64,000 nucleotides of DNA. Source: an uncultured Dehalococcoidia bacterium (GTDB lineage: Bacteria > Chloroflexota > Dehalococcoidia > Lucifugimonadales > UBA3495). The notes under the pieces were generated by a model, which was not told the origin of the DNA, searched no databases, and was given only the letters and a program-made list of their open reading frames with translations. The translations under genes and the position numbers were made by a program. Location of the stretch: positions 2,914,001 to 2,978,000 of the forward strand of contig OY282456.1 in assembly GCA_958296225.1 (NCBI GenBank). Direction: 5' to 3'. Every line of letters begins with the position of its first letter. The stretch's first letter is position 1. Shown piece by piece: positions 17,739 through 26,458 of the stretch.

Positions 17739-18420
17739 GGTAGCGTTCCGTTTCGGGTGGTCGGGGTTTTGCAAAGCCAGGGATGCCGCTCTGGCCGTCA
17801 GGGATAGGGGTTGCGATAAGAGCCGTCCCACCGCGCAGCTTGCAAAGTCATTAAAGCCCTCTCCCCTTGTGGGCCGCCCGGGGTTGGCTGCCCTCTCCCC
17901 TTGTGGGAGAGGGGTAGCACTCCGGCGTCAGGGAAATCCGGCGCCCGCAAAACCCGCTGCCCCGACTTTGCAACGACCCTACCCACTGACAACCCCCCTT
18001 TGACAACCGCGAACATCGGTACTATACTGCAACCTATCACGTGAATCCCAGTCCTGCCAGAGGTCAACCGGTCGTCAACGGCCAGTCAGCACAAAATCGC
18101 ATACCGGCGTCGTGGAGACCCCTCGTCCAATGCTTACGCGAGTACGGTCTAACCGGCCAACAGCGACTGCCACCGCGCTGCGTGGCTGCGCCTTAAAGCG
18201 CAGTTCACGAACCATCGGAGCAAAACCTTGCGTAAATCCCCCGGCCGTGGGGCTGACAATGACCGGTAACCTCTGGCCCGCACACCGCATCCCGACAGCC
18301 ATCCTAACCCCGATAGCCTGAACCGTAACCCCGACCCCCTGAACCAGCAAGGAGCATCGCCGGTGAACCCAGCCCACCACCGCAGAGGAATAACCAAACC
18401 ACCTGAAACGGAACGCTGCC
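17739..18420 (+). mobile_element. MITE-like element, copy C (682 bp, full length)
   Basis: The left inverted repeat (GGTAGCGTTCCGTTTCGGGT.., 17739-17761) pairs with the right one (18398-18420) with two mismatches. The flanks CTATGGAGT (17730-17738) and CTACGGAGT (18421-18429) give a 9-bp direct repeat with one mismatch. The copy contains hairpin units CCCTCTCCC..GGGAGAGGG, a sigma-70 promoter at 18000-18028 and a conserved core to the right end. It has no long conserved open frame. It lies directly against the stop codon of the VOC gene at 18421. Confidence 0.88.
18000..18028 (+). promoter_or_regulatory. Near-consensus sigma-70 promoter inside MITE copy C
   Basis: TTGACA (18000-18005), a 17-bp spacer, and TATACT (18023-18028). 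It points rightward through the conserved core of the element and antisense into the 3' end of the VOC gene. The hexamers and the 17-bp spacing are kept in copy D. Confidence 0.7.
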
Positions 18421-18867
18421 CTACGGAGTATTGAACTGCACAAGGATGCCGTCGGGGTCGTACACGTAGATGCTGCGGATAGCTCCATCGGGGCCGGTAA
18501 AGGACTCGATGGGGCCGGCCAGCGCCACGCCCTTGCTGAGCAGTTCCTGGGTTAGCGCCTTCACGTCGGCGACTCCGAAAGAGATATGGCTGATGCCCAC
18601 CATGTCCAGCTTGATGGGCTGCCCGTCGGGTTCGTCGCCGGGATGGCTGGTGAGGGTCAGGGTAGGCGTGGCCCCGTCTCCGTAGGCAAGGCTGACCCAG
18701 CGGCGGGCCTGGCGCTGGCGCCGGTAGTTGTGCCAGCGTCCGCCTTCGGTGGGGTCGGTCATGCGGTCGCCCAGAACCGTCATCCCCAGTATGTCCCGAT
18801 AGAATGCCAGAGACCGCTCCATATCGCTGACACAGATTCCGATGTGAGTAACGCACGTTGCTTCCAT
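18421..18867 (-). CDS. VOC-family (glyoxalase/dioxygenase-fold) protein
   Basis: A 148-aa single VOC module pair. THIGICVSDMERSLAFYRDILGMTVLG opens the first beta-alpha-beta unit, and GISHISFGVADVKALTQELLSKG the second; it ends YVYDPDGILVQFN with the metal-binding Glu position replaced by Gln. GGAGGAGAATGTT precedes the ATG at 18867. A longer frame to 19212 overlaps the next VOC gene and is not preferred. Metal-dependent lyase, isomerase or dioxygenase activity is possible; the substrate is unknown. MITE copy C abuts its stop codon. Confidence 0.82.
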   Translation of the reverse strand: MEATCVTHIGICVSDMERSLAFYRDILGMTVLGDRMTDPTEGGRWHNYRRQRQARRWVSLAYGDGATPTLTLTSHPGDEPDGQPIKLDMVGISHISFGVADVKALTQELLSKGVALAGPIESFTGPDGAIRSIYVYDPDGILVQFNTP

Positions 18868-18976
18868 AACATTCTCCTCCCCCAGGTTGATGCCGACGCG
18901 ACCGGCAACCGGCCCCGGGCCGCTATGACGGTTCCGCTCCTGGCCGGCTTGGCGAACTGCTTCGTAAGCTATTTTC

Positions 18977-19387
18977 CTAATCCAGGGGCAATTTGTAGAG
19001 CCATCCCGGCTCGGATATGTCCAGAACCTGCCCGTTGGGGCCGGCCCACTTCTCCTCGGCGCGAGGCGGACGCGGCGCGCCGTCCCCGGCTGCTTCGCGT
19101 CGGACAATCTCCTTGCCGTCAATCTCCCGGAGCCGGGCTCCTGTTTCCTCCAGGCTGTCAACCTGGAATCCGATATGGTGGATACCGCTGTAGTTCTCGC
19201 CATTGGGGCCAACGTCGGCGTCCGCGTCGGTTTTCCACTTGAGGATGGTCAGGTTGATGTCGCCGTCGGAAAGCTGGATTTGCCGGGCGTTGCGGGCGAC
19301 TTCAAAGAGGCCGAAGCCTTCCTGGTAGAACTTTGCCACCTCAGCCGGGTTCTCACAGGTGATGGCAATGTGCTTGATTTTAGCCAA
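18977..19387 (-). CDS. VOC-family protein
   Basis: A 136-aa VOC protein. IKHIAITCENPAEVAKFYQEGFGLFEV is the first module and GIHHIGFQVDSLEETGARLREI the second; it ends KWAGPNGQVLDISEPGW, where the usual terminal Glu ligand is Asp. It lies 109 bp upstream of the other VOC gene on the same strand, as a divergent paralogue rather than a recent copy. Together with MmgE/PrpD and the amidase it suggests a ring- or branched-acid degradation set; the substrate is not known. Confidence 0.85.
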   Translation of the reverse strand: MAKIKHIAITCENPAEVAKFYQEGFGLFEVARNARQIQLSDGDINLTILKWKTDADADVGPNGENYSGIHHIGFQVDSLEETGARLREIDGKEIVRREAAGDGAPRPPRAEEKWAGPNGQVLDISEPGWLYKLPLD

Positions 19388-19711
19388 AGGGGCACCCCCG
19401 AAACTGGTATCGGGGCATTATAGCCCGCATCCCGTGCATTGGCGCAACCACCATCCGGCTCTCACGCCGGACGATTCCAAAGTTCCTTCTCTCTCAGCCC
19501 CCTCTCCCTTGATGGGAGAGGGCTGGGGAGAGGGTGAATCCCCCGCACCAGACACGGCTGCAGCATTGGAGACGGCCCTCACCCTAACCCTCTGGGAGAA
19601 AGGCAGCCGTTACCCCGACAAGATTGCCACGCTGCGCGCGCAATGACAGTATAATGTTAGCAACCCTTCCCGCTTTGACCTTATCCTGGCGACCTGTGAG
19701 GTAAGCAATCC
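19388..19711. repeat. Intergenic repeat-rich stretch with possible promoter of the MmgE/PrpD gene
   Basis: It holds an imperfect CCCTCTCCC-TTGAT-GGGAGAGGG hairpin (about 19500-19523) similar to those in the MITE-like elements, and a short GATTGCCACGCTGCGC..GCAATGACA repeat (19622-19648) also found near 34207. The latter runs into GTATAATGTTAG, with TATAAT at 19650-19655 as a likely -10 box. Confidence 0.55.
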
Positions 19712-21055
19712 ATGAGCGCAACCCGAACCCTGGCCCAGTTTATTGCCGACACCGACTTTGCAAATCTGCCGCCGCCGGTGGTGGCAGCGGCCAAAATCGC
19801 CATACTGGACGGGGCGGCCAACATGGTCGCGGGTTCGGTGCAGGAACTGGCCGACATCATCGGCCGCTACGTGCAGGACGCCGGCGGCTCGCCCCAAGCC
19901 TCGGTGATAGGTTGGGGCTACCGGACCAACCCGCCGGCCGCCGCCTTCGCCAACGGAGTGTTCGGCCACTGCCTGGACTACGAAATCCAGGGGTTTCCGC
20001 CCACCCACGGCACCTCATCCTGTCTGCCGGCGGCCCTGGCGCTGGCGGAATACCACCACGCCCCCGGTGAGCAGGTCATCACCGCCTACGTGTTGGGCTG
20101 GGAAATCCAGGGGCGGTTGCGGGCCGCTTCGGCGCCGGCCACCGCTCCGGCCTATCACCCGCCGGGCCTGGTGGGCCCCCTGGGCGGCGCGGCCGCCGCC
20201 GCCAAGACCCTGGGCCTGGACGCCGGGCAAACCCTGATGGCCCTGGGCATTGCCGCCTCGCGCACCGGCGGCCTCACCGCCAACACGGGCACCATGGTCA
20301 AGTCCACCCACCCGGGCAACGCCGCCCGCATGGGCGCCGAGGCGGCCATCCTGGCCAGCATGGGCTACACCGCCAGCGATGCGGCGCTGGAATCTCCCCT
20401 GGGTTATGCCGCCGCCCTGTTCGGGGACGGCTTCAACTGGGACACGGCCACCGGCGGCCTGGGCGCGTCCTGGCGGCTGCTCGACCCCGGCTTTGACATC
20501 AAGCGGTTCCCCGCCCAAGTCTATATGCAGAATGCCATCGAAGCCGCGCTGAACCTGCGCGAGCAGAACGGCCTTGACCCCAACGACATCGCGCAGGTGA
20601 CCATCCGCCGCCGGGGACGGGGCCATTCCGGGCCGGCGCCCCGCAGCGGACTGGACGGCAAGTTCAGCGTGGAATACTGCGCCGCCGCCGCCCTATTGGA
20701 CGGGCAGGTGGGTATCGACACTTTCAACGACGTCCGCCGGTTCGCCCCGGATATGGAGGAAATGCTGGGCCGCATCCGGGTGGAACCGGAAGGCCCCGAA
20801 TCGGGCGCGACGCTCGCCACCGCTTTGCTCAAAGACGGAACTACGGTCAGCGCCGAATGCGCCGCCTTCCGCGGGTCGGCGGCCAACCCCATGTCTCGGG
20901 AGCAGCGCCTGGAAAAGGTACGCGACGCCTTCCGTCGCGCCCTCTCCGAAGCCGACGCCGAGCGCGTTCTGGATATGCTGGAGAATCTGGAGCGCCTTGA
21001 CGACGTGGAGCAGTTGATGAGTGTGCTGGGTCAGCCGGCGGTAGTCGGAGGCTGA
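19712..21055 (+). CDS. MmgE/PrpD-family protein
   Basis: A 447-aa protein of the MmgE/PrpD family, which includes 2-methylcitrate dehydratase and cis-aconitate decarboxylase. Visible features: an all-alpha N-terminal domain (KIAILDGAANMVAGS), NGVFGHCLDYEIQGFPPTHGTSS with the conserved HxxDxD-like region, LGWEIQGRL, and MVKSTHPGNAARMGAEAAILA, then KRFPAQVYMQNAIEAAL. The length fits the family. It probably dehydrates or isomerises a hydroxy-tricarboxylate-like acid; the substrate is uncertain. It is transcribed away from the VOC genes. Confidence 0.87.
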   Translation: MSATRTLAQFIADTDFANLPPPVVAAAKIAILDGAANMVAGSVQELADIIGRYVQDAGGSPQASVIGWGYRTNPPAAAFANGVFGHCLDYEIQGFPPTHGTSSCLPAALALAEYHHAPGEQVITAYVLGWEIQGRLRAASAPATAPAYHPPGLVGPLGGAAAAAKTLGLDAGQTLMALGIAASRTGGLTANTGTMVKSTHPGNAARMGAEAAILASMGYTASDAALESPLGYAAALFGDGFNWDTATGGLGASWRLLDPGFDIKRFPAQVYMQNAIEAALNLREQNGLDPNDIAQVTIRRRGRGHSGPAPRSGLDGKFSVEYCAAAALLDGQVGIDTFNDVRRFAPDMEEMLGRIRVEPEGPESGATLATALLKDGTTVSAECAAFRGSAANPMSREQRLEKVRDAFRRALSEADAERVLDMLENLERLDDVEQLMSVLGQPAVVGG

Positions 21056-21150
21056 ACTGCCAGGCACGGACGGCGTTAGAACCGTCTGCCATTAGTCGGT
21101 TACGCTGGCGCCGCCGCTCAGCCCCGCTGCCTCTGCATCCGGCGCCGGTT

Positions 21151-22656
21151 CTAATTGTTTCGTCCGTAGGCGTCGGCGGCGCGCAGTACCGTTGCGTCAT
21201 CCCCCACGCGCCCCACCAGCATCATACCGATGGGCAAGCCGTCGGATACTCCGCACGGCGCCGAGATGGCCGGATGGCCGGTTACGTCAAAGGGGCAGGT
21301 GTTGGGAATCATTTCCAGCGCCCGGTCGGTGTACTCCTGGCGACTGCAACCGGCGGGTGGAATAACCGTCGCCTTCATGGGCAGGGTGGGCATCACCAGC
21401 AGGTCATACTCGCTGAGCGCCTGGTCATAGGCGGCGGTCAACGTCCGGGCCAGGTTCTGAGCCTTGGCGTAGTAATGGCCGTGATACCGGTCCTGCATAT
21501 ACTGTCCCATCAAGACAACCAGCTTGGTGGTTTCCGAGAGGTCGTCGGCTCGGCTCTGCCATCCGTGCGCATATACGGCCTGCAATCCGGTGGTGTAGTG
21601 GCCCTTCCAATTGGTGCCCATGCTGTTGCCGGCTACCATCAGCATGGTCGCCCCTTCCACCGCGATGGCCCTCCAGACGTGAATCCCGTCCCGGTGCCAG
21701 GGTATGGAGACCGTTCCCACCTGCGCCCCCAGGCTCGCGAAGGAGCGGGCCGCGTTCTCTACCGCCTGGTCCACGTCGGCTTCAGACGCCTCCATATTGA
21801 ACCCTTCCGGTACGATGCCCAGGCGGAGCCCCGTTACGTCTCCGGTCAAAGCCTGGGTATAAGCTTGCCTGAAAAGCCCGGCCTGCTGCCTGGGGTCCAG
21901 CCCGTCGGGGCCGGCGATTGCTTCCAGCAGCAGCGCCACGTCGGCGGCGGTGCGCGCCATCGGCCCCGTGTGGTCCAGGGTTAGTTCAATTGGAAAGACC
22001 CCCGTATAGGGAACCAGGCCATAGGTTGGCTTGAGTCCGTAGATGCCGCACCAGCTGGCCGGTATCCTGATTGACCCGCCCTGGTCGCCGCCGATGGCCA
22101 TGTCCACCTCTCCCGCGGCGACCAACGCCGCGCTGCCGCTGGAGGAGCCGCCGGTGGTGCGCGTGCAGTCATGGGGGTTGCGAACCGGCCCGGTGTCCGA
22201 CGTATGGCTGCCGCCGGAAAAGCACAGGCTTTCGCAGACCGCCTTGCCCTTGACGGAGCCGCCGGCATCCAGAATCCGGGTGACGACGGTGGCGTCCACG
22301 TCGGGAACGTAGCCTTCAAGAAAACTGGCGCCGTTCATCATGGGAACGCCGGCCACGCAGACGTTGTCTTTGATTGCCACCGTCTTGCCGGTGAGCATTC
22401 CGCCTTGAGGGCCGGTTATGTCGCAACGCCAGTACCAGGCCCCCAACGGGTTGTCTTCCGGTTGGGGCCGCGCCCCCGGGGAGCGCGGGTATTTGACCGG
22501 CAAGCTGGGCGCGGTAAGCTGGTCCAACCGGGCATACGAGTCCAGGATGGGCTGGCTCAACTCAATATAGGACTCCACGTCGGCCGGCGACGGGTTCAGG
22601 TTGTATGCCTCCGCTACTCGGAAAAACTCTGCGACGGTAGGACGCTTAACCGCCAT
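21151..22656 (-). CDS. Amidase (amidase signature family)
   Basis: A 501-aa hydrolase with the Ser-cisSer-Lys triad: Lys in GKTVAIKDNVCVAGVPM, and the signature TGGSSSGSAALVAAGEVDMAIGGDQGGSIRIPASWCG containing both serines. GLVPYTGVFPIELTLDHTGPMARTAADVALLL is also typical. The N-terminal extension (AEFFRVAEAYNLNPSP) resembles plant-type indoleacetamide hydrolase or arylamidase relatives. It is probably cytosolic and cuts a small amide. It converges with the MmgE/PrpD gene (gap 95 bp). Confidence 0.92.
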   Translation of the reverse strand: MAVKRPTVAEFFRVAEAYNLNPSPADVESYIELSQPILDSYARLDQLTAPSLPVKYPRSPGARPQPEDNPLGAWYWRCDITGPQGGMLTGKTVAIKDNVCVAGVPMMNGASFLEGYVPDVDATVVTRILDAGGSVKGKAVCESLCFSGGSHTSDTGPVRNPHDCTRTTGGSSSGSAALVAAGEVDMAIGGDQGGSIRIPASWCGIYGLKPTYGLVPYTGVFPIELTLDHTGPMARTAADVALLLEAIAGPDGLDPRQQAGLFRQAYTQALTGDVTGLRLGIVPEGFNMEASEADVDQAVENAARSFASLGAQVGTVSIPWHRDGIHVWRAIAVEGATMLMVAGNSMGTNWKGHYTTGLQAVYAHGWQSRADDLSETTKLVVLMGQYMQDRYHGHYYAKAQNLARTLTAAYDQALSEYDLLVMPTLPMKATVIPPAGCSRQEYTDRALEMIPNTCPFDVTGHPAISAPCGVSDGLPIGMMLVGRVGDDATVLRAADAYGRNN

Positions 22657-23070
22657 GATGATAACCTCCGGTATATGTCAGGGGTATGTGTTTGAAATCA
22701 GTTTGCCGGCATCCGGTCGGTGTCGCTGCGGCTAACCTGGTCGCCCGCCCAACCTGCGATGGCTGTGGTAGTATGCGCGGGTTCGTGGCCGATGCGAAAG
22801 ATTCCATTCCGGTTTTATAAGCGGCGCCGCAACTTTGAATTCGATAGGGCGCGCTTCCGCAGCGGCCGCCGGACGACAGCCTGATACTACCACGCCGGCC
22901 GTGGGTTTAGCGCATCCGGCGACTCCCGGCGCTCCGGCCCGTTATGTTGACCGCTTGAGCCATCGTGGGTTATATTCAGCGCCGGAACAGGCGGGCCCGG
23001 CGTAACCCCGGCCGGCTTGTCGTACCCCAGGCTGGCTTTGCAGCTCTTTGATGGATGGAGGAAAATCGGT
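22657..23070. other. Intergenic region, 414 bp, no feature recognised
   Basis: Lies between the amidase and alpha/beta-hydrolase genes, which are divergent. It should contain both promoters, but no hexamer pair with convincing spacing was found. A Shine-Dalgarno (TGGAGGAAAATCGGT) leads into the hydrolase ATG. Confidence 0.5.
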
Positions 23071-23832
23071 ATGCCGTTTTACGAAAGAGGCCCCAGCCGT
23101 ATCTACTATGAGGAGGTCGGTTCGGGATTCCCCCTGCTGATTATTCCCGGTGGCGGGCTTAATTCCACCGTGGCATCTTTGCAAACATCGGTGCCTTTCA
23201 ACCCTATGGAGACCTACCGGGACGATTTCCGCTGCATCGCCGCCGACTTGCGCAACGCCAATCTGGGCCAGTCCAGCGGCCCGCTGGAGATTGACCGCCC
23301 CTGGGATGCCTACTCCGATGACCAGCTCGGCCTGCTGGACCATCTCGGCATTGATGAGTTTATGGTCATGGGCTTCTGCATCGGCGGGCCGATGGTGCAC
23401 AACCTGCTCCGGCTGGCCCCGGGGCGCATTGTGGCGGCGGCGTTGATGCAGCCCAGCGGGTTCCGCCCGGAGACGCCCGACATCTTTTACCAGAACAATA
23501 TCAAGGGGTGGGGGCCGCCCCTCTGTGAGCGGCGCCCTGAAATCACTATGGACCTGGTGCACGACTTCCTGACCAGTATGTACACCGACCGCGCCGACTT
23601 CGTGTTCACCGTTTCCCGCGATTTCGTGCGCGCCTTGCCGACGCCGCTGCTGATTGCGCCCGACGACGTGCCGGCGCACCCCTACGAGTGCGCGATGGAA
23701 GTTGCCAGCCTGGCCCCGAACTCCGAGGTGACTATCTATCCCTGGAAAGACTCGCCGGAACACATCGCCGAGGTCGTAGCCCACGCCCGGCGTTTCCTGA
23801 AAGCCCACGCGCCGGCCGCCGCAGTCGCCTGA
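23071..23832 (+). CDS. Alpha/beta hydrolase
   Basis: A 253-aa alpha/beta-hydrolase fold enzyme. The oxyanion-hole motif is LLIIPGGGLNS, the nucleophile elbow is VMGFCIGGPMVHNLL (Cys in place of the usual Ser, flanked by Gly), and the C-terminal region has PLLIAPDDVPAHP and the acid/His end. If the nucleophile truly is Cys it resembles dienelactone-hydrolase-like members; its reaction is unknown. GGAGGAAAATCGGT before the ATG at 23071 decides the start over the frame beginning at 23017. It heads the hydrolase, DadA-type oxidase, MFS run. Confidence 0.85.
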   Translation: MPFYERGPSRIYYEEVGSGFPLLIIPGGGLNSTVASLQTSVPFNPMETYRDDFRCIAADLRNANLGQSSGPLEIDRPWDAYSDDQLGLLDHLGIDEFMVMGFCIGGPMVHNLLRLAPGRIVAAALMQPSGFRPETPDIFYQNNIKGWGPPLCERRPEITMDLVHDFLTSMYTDRADFVFTVSRDFVRALPTPLLIAPDDVPAHPYECAMEVASLAPNSEVTIYPWKDSPEHIAEVVAHARRFLKAHAPAAAVA

Positions 23833-23913
23833 CCGCGCCGGCCCGCGTCGCTAATCCCGGCAACTTTCCCTGACCAAGCAACGGTGACAAATCAGCGGTG
23901 GTAAAGCAACGGT

Positions 23914-25107
23914 TTGCCTGAAACTGCGGACGTAGTGGTGATTGGCGCCGGCGTGGTCGGCTGCGCGGTTGCCTATTATCTGGCCCGTGCCGGCGTCAGC
24001 GTAACCCTGCTGGAGCGGGAGGCCATCGGCAGCGGGGCCTCCGCCCATGCCACCGGCTCCCTCAGCCTGCTGGGCGCCGAGTTCACCCCCGGCGCATCCT
24101 TCCAAATCGCCCGCGCCTCTTACGCCGAGTTTCCGCAGCTTGTCCCCGAACTGGAATCCGCTACCGGAATTGACCTGCTTTATCAGCGTCGCCCGTCGCT
24201 CCGGCTGGCCCTGGACGACGACGAAGCCGGCCTGATCAAAAGCCTGCTGGCCTGGCAGCAGCCCCACGTCAAGATGCGCTGGATTGACGCCGGGGAAGTC
24301 CACGCCATCGAACCCCGCCTTTCTCCCGCCATCATCGGCGCCGTGTACGAGGACGAATCCGCCCAGTTGGACAGCTACCGCCTCAACCTGGCCCTGGGCC
24401 GGGGCGCCGAACTCAAGGGCGCCGGCATCCGCTACCGGGAAGTGACCGGCCTGGTCAACGATGGCCCCGCGATTTCCGGCGTCCGGACGGCCGCCGGGGA
24501 CATCCATTGCGGCGCGGTGGTGGTGGCCGCCGGCACCTGGAGCTGGGCTTTCACGCCCTGGCTGGATTTCCCGGTTCCGGTTCGCCCGATGAAAGGCGAG
24601 CGCCTGTTGCTCAACTACCCCGGCGCGCCCCTGCCGGTTCTGCTCAGCTCGCCCCGGCGCGGCCACCTGATTAGCCGCACGGACGGTTTCACCAGCGTCG
24701 GCAGCACCGGCGGGCGGGATTATGACCGCAAAGAGCTTTTCTGGGGCGAGGAGTTTGACCGCCAGCCCACCGAAACCGCCCGGCTGGAGCTGCTCCGGCG
24801 CGCCATTGACGTCTTTCCCGACCTGGAGCGCGCCGAGCTGGTGCAGCAGCTGGCCGGTTCCCGCCCTCTGAGTCCCGACAGCAAGCCTATCATCGGCCCG
24901 GTGCCGGGCCGCGAGAACGTCCTGTTGGCCACCGGCCACGCCACCAAGGGCATCCATCTGGGCCCCATCACGGGCCGCATCGTCGCCGACTATATCTGCC
25001 GTGGTTCAACCCGCGTTGTCTCCGACATGAGCGAATTTCTCCCCGACCGTTTCGCTGATTTCACCGACGCCGACTTTTCCATCGCAGCCCAAACCGTAGA
25101 GGAATGA
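23914..25107 (+). CDS. FAD-dependent oxidoreductase (DadA/glycine oxidase family)
   Basis: A 397-aa flavoprotein. The N-terminal dinucleotide-binding motif is ADVVVIGAGVVGCAVAYYLARAGVSVTLLERE; SGASAHATGS follows as the typical DAO linker, and the C-terminal LLATGHATKGIHLGPITGRIVADYI closes the FAD site. It should oxidise an amino acid or secondary amine to an imine or keto acid. TTG at 23914 seems the start, since no ATG or GTG lies upstream of the Rossmann strand. The MFS gene overlaps its stop by 4 bp (ATGA). RidA, which hydrolyses imines, is encoded 2 kb downstream. Confidence 0.9.
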   Translation: MPETADVVVIGAGVVGCAVAYYLARAGVSVTLLEREAIGSGASAHATGSLSLLGAEFTPGASFQIARASYAEFPQLVPELESATGIDLLYQRRPSLRLALDDDEAGLIKSLLAWQQPHVKMRWIDAGEVHAIEPRLSPAIIGAVYEDESAQLDSYRLNLALGRGAELKGAGIRYREVTGLVNDGPAISGVRTAAGDIHCGAVVVAAGTWSWAFTPWLDFPVPVRPMKGERLLLNYPGAPLPVLLSSPRRGHLISRTDGFTSVGSTGGRDYDRKELFWGEEFDRQPTETARLELLRRAIDVFPDLERAELVQQLAGSRPLSPDSKPIIGPVPGRENVLLATGHATKGIHLGPITGRIVADYICRGSTRVVSDMSEFLPDRFADFTDADFSIAAQTVEE

Positions 25108-26417
25108 CCGCTTTGACGGCTTTCCTCAACTGGCGTCCCAACACTCCCTTTTACTACGGCTGGCTGGTGCTCGGGCTTTCGGGCGCCGGGGCTTTCGTGG
25201 CTACGGCGATTGCCGGGGTGGTGCTGGGCGGCGTGCAAAGTTACATTCTGGAGGGCACCGACTGGCCCCGGACCAGTATCGGGCTGGCCGCCAGCTGCGG
25301 CGTTTGGATGTCGGGGGTCTTCGCTCCCTTCGCCGGACGGCTGGCCGACCGCTACGGCCCCCGCTGGCTGATGCCCGTCGGCGTGGTTGTCCTGGGGCTG
25401 TCCCTGGTGGCCATCGGCGGGGTGAACGCCGCCTGGCAGTTTTTCCTCGCCGCCGTCATCGGGCGGGCCATCAGCCAGCCCTTCCTCATCGGCGTCGTGC
25501 CGCGGACGATGGCGGTCAACTTCTTCAACCGCCGCCGCAACATCGCGCTGGCCCTCACCGGCGTCTATCGCCCCATCAGCGGCGCGCTGATTATCCAGGC
25601 GTTTTCGGTCATCACCTTGCTGGCGGACTGGCGGGCGGTGTTCCGGCTGCTGGGCGTTTTCAGCCTGCTGCTGGCCATCCCCATGATAGTCGTGATGCGC
25701 CGCCGCCCGGAGGACATCGGCCTGCTGCCCGACGGAGCCCGGGCGCCGCCGGCAACGGTACGGGGCCGGAGCGAGGCCCCGCGTGAGACGGCGGCGCGGA
25801 CGGCAGCCGAGGCCAGCTGGACATCCAAAGAGGCGATGCGTTCCAAAGCCTTCTGGATGGTTTCAATGGTCGCTTTCCTCAACGTAACGGGCAGTTCCGG
25901 CCTGGGGTTCAGCCTGGTGCCATACCTGCACGAGTTTGCCGGATTGACCATTCCGCAGGCGGCCGGCGTGCTGAGCGTAAGCACCTTCCTGGCGTTGAGC
26001 AGCCTGGTGTGGGGACAGGTGGCGGGCAAGCTGACGCCCCGCTGGTGCATCGTCGGCGCCATGGCGGTGTCGGCGCTGGCGACGCTGGCCCTGCTGCAAG
26101 TCAACTCGCTGGCGGCGGCCTATGCCTTCGGAATATTCTGGGGCCTGTTCCACAGCGCGCTGGAAGTGCTGCTGTACATGGCGCTGGCCGACTACTTCGG
26201 GCGCAACTCTTACGGCGCCATCGCCGGGGCAATGCGCCCCTTCGAGGCCGGCGGGCTGGGACTGGGCCAGATTGTAGGCCCGGTAGTGTACGACCTCACG
26301 GGCGGCTACACCATCCTGATAATCTTCTCGTCGGCAGTACAGGCCATCGCGATGTGCCTGATGCTGCTGGCCCGCCGCCCGGAGCGACGGCCGCCGCTGG
26401 CCGTGGCAACGGCGTAG
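25104..26417 (+). CDS. MFS transporter
   Basis: A 437-aa major facilitator with twelve predicted membrane segments. The loop 2-3 motif is GRLADRYGPRWLMPVG; the central loop spans roughly residues 205-240 and is charged (RRRPEDIGLLPDG). The architecture resembles monocarboxylate/oxalate-formate type exporters or importers. It starts within the stop of the DadA-type oxidase gene (ATGA), so the two are translated together and the transporter may import the oxidase substrate. MITE copy D begins 42 bp after its stop. Confidence 0.9.
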   Translation: MTALTAFLNWRPNTPFYYGWLVLGLSGAGAFVATAIAGVVLGGVQSYILEGTDWPRTSIGLAASCGVWMSGVFAPFAGRLADRYGPRWLMPVGVVVLGLSLVAIGGVNAAWQFFLAAVIGRAISQPFLIGVVPRTMAVNFFNRRRNIALALTGVYRPISGALIIQAFSVITLLADWRAVFRLLGVFSLLLAIPMIVVMRRRPEDIGLLPDGARAPPATVRGRSEAPRETAARTAAEASWTSKEAMRSKAFWMVSMVAFLNVTGSSGLGFSLVPYLHEFAGLTIPQAAGVLSVSTFLALSSLVWGQVAGKLTPRWCIVGAMAVSALATLALLQVNSLAAAYAFGIFWGLFHSALEVLLYMALADYFGRNSYGAIAGAMRPFEAGGLGLGQIVGPVVYDLTGGYTILIIFSSAVQAIAMCLMLLARRPERRPPLAVATA

Positions 26418-26458
26418 GCGTCTATCCAATCTGAATACTCAATCGACGGATCAGAGGC

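Noticed and set aside
18075..18488. Open frames within MITE copies C and D (also 26723-27148)
   Set aside because: Single-base indels between the two copies destroy every shared frame, so no protein is conserved.
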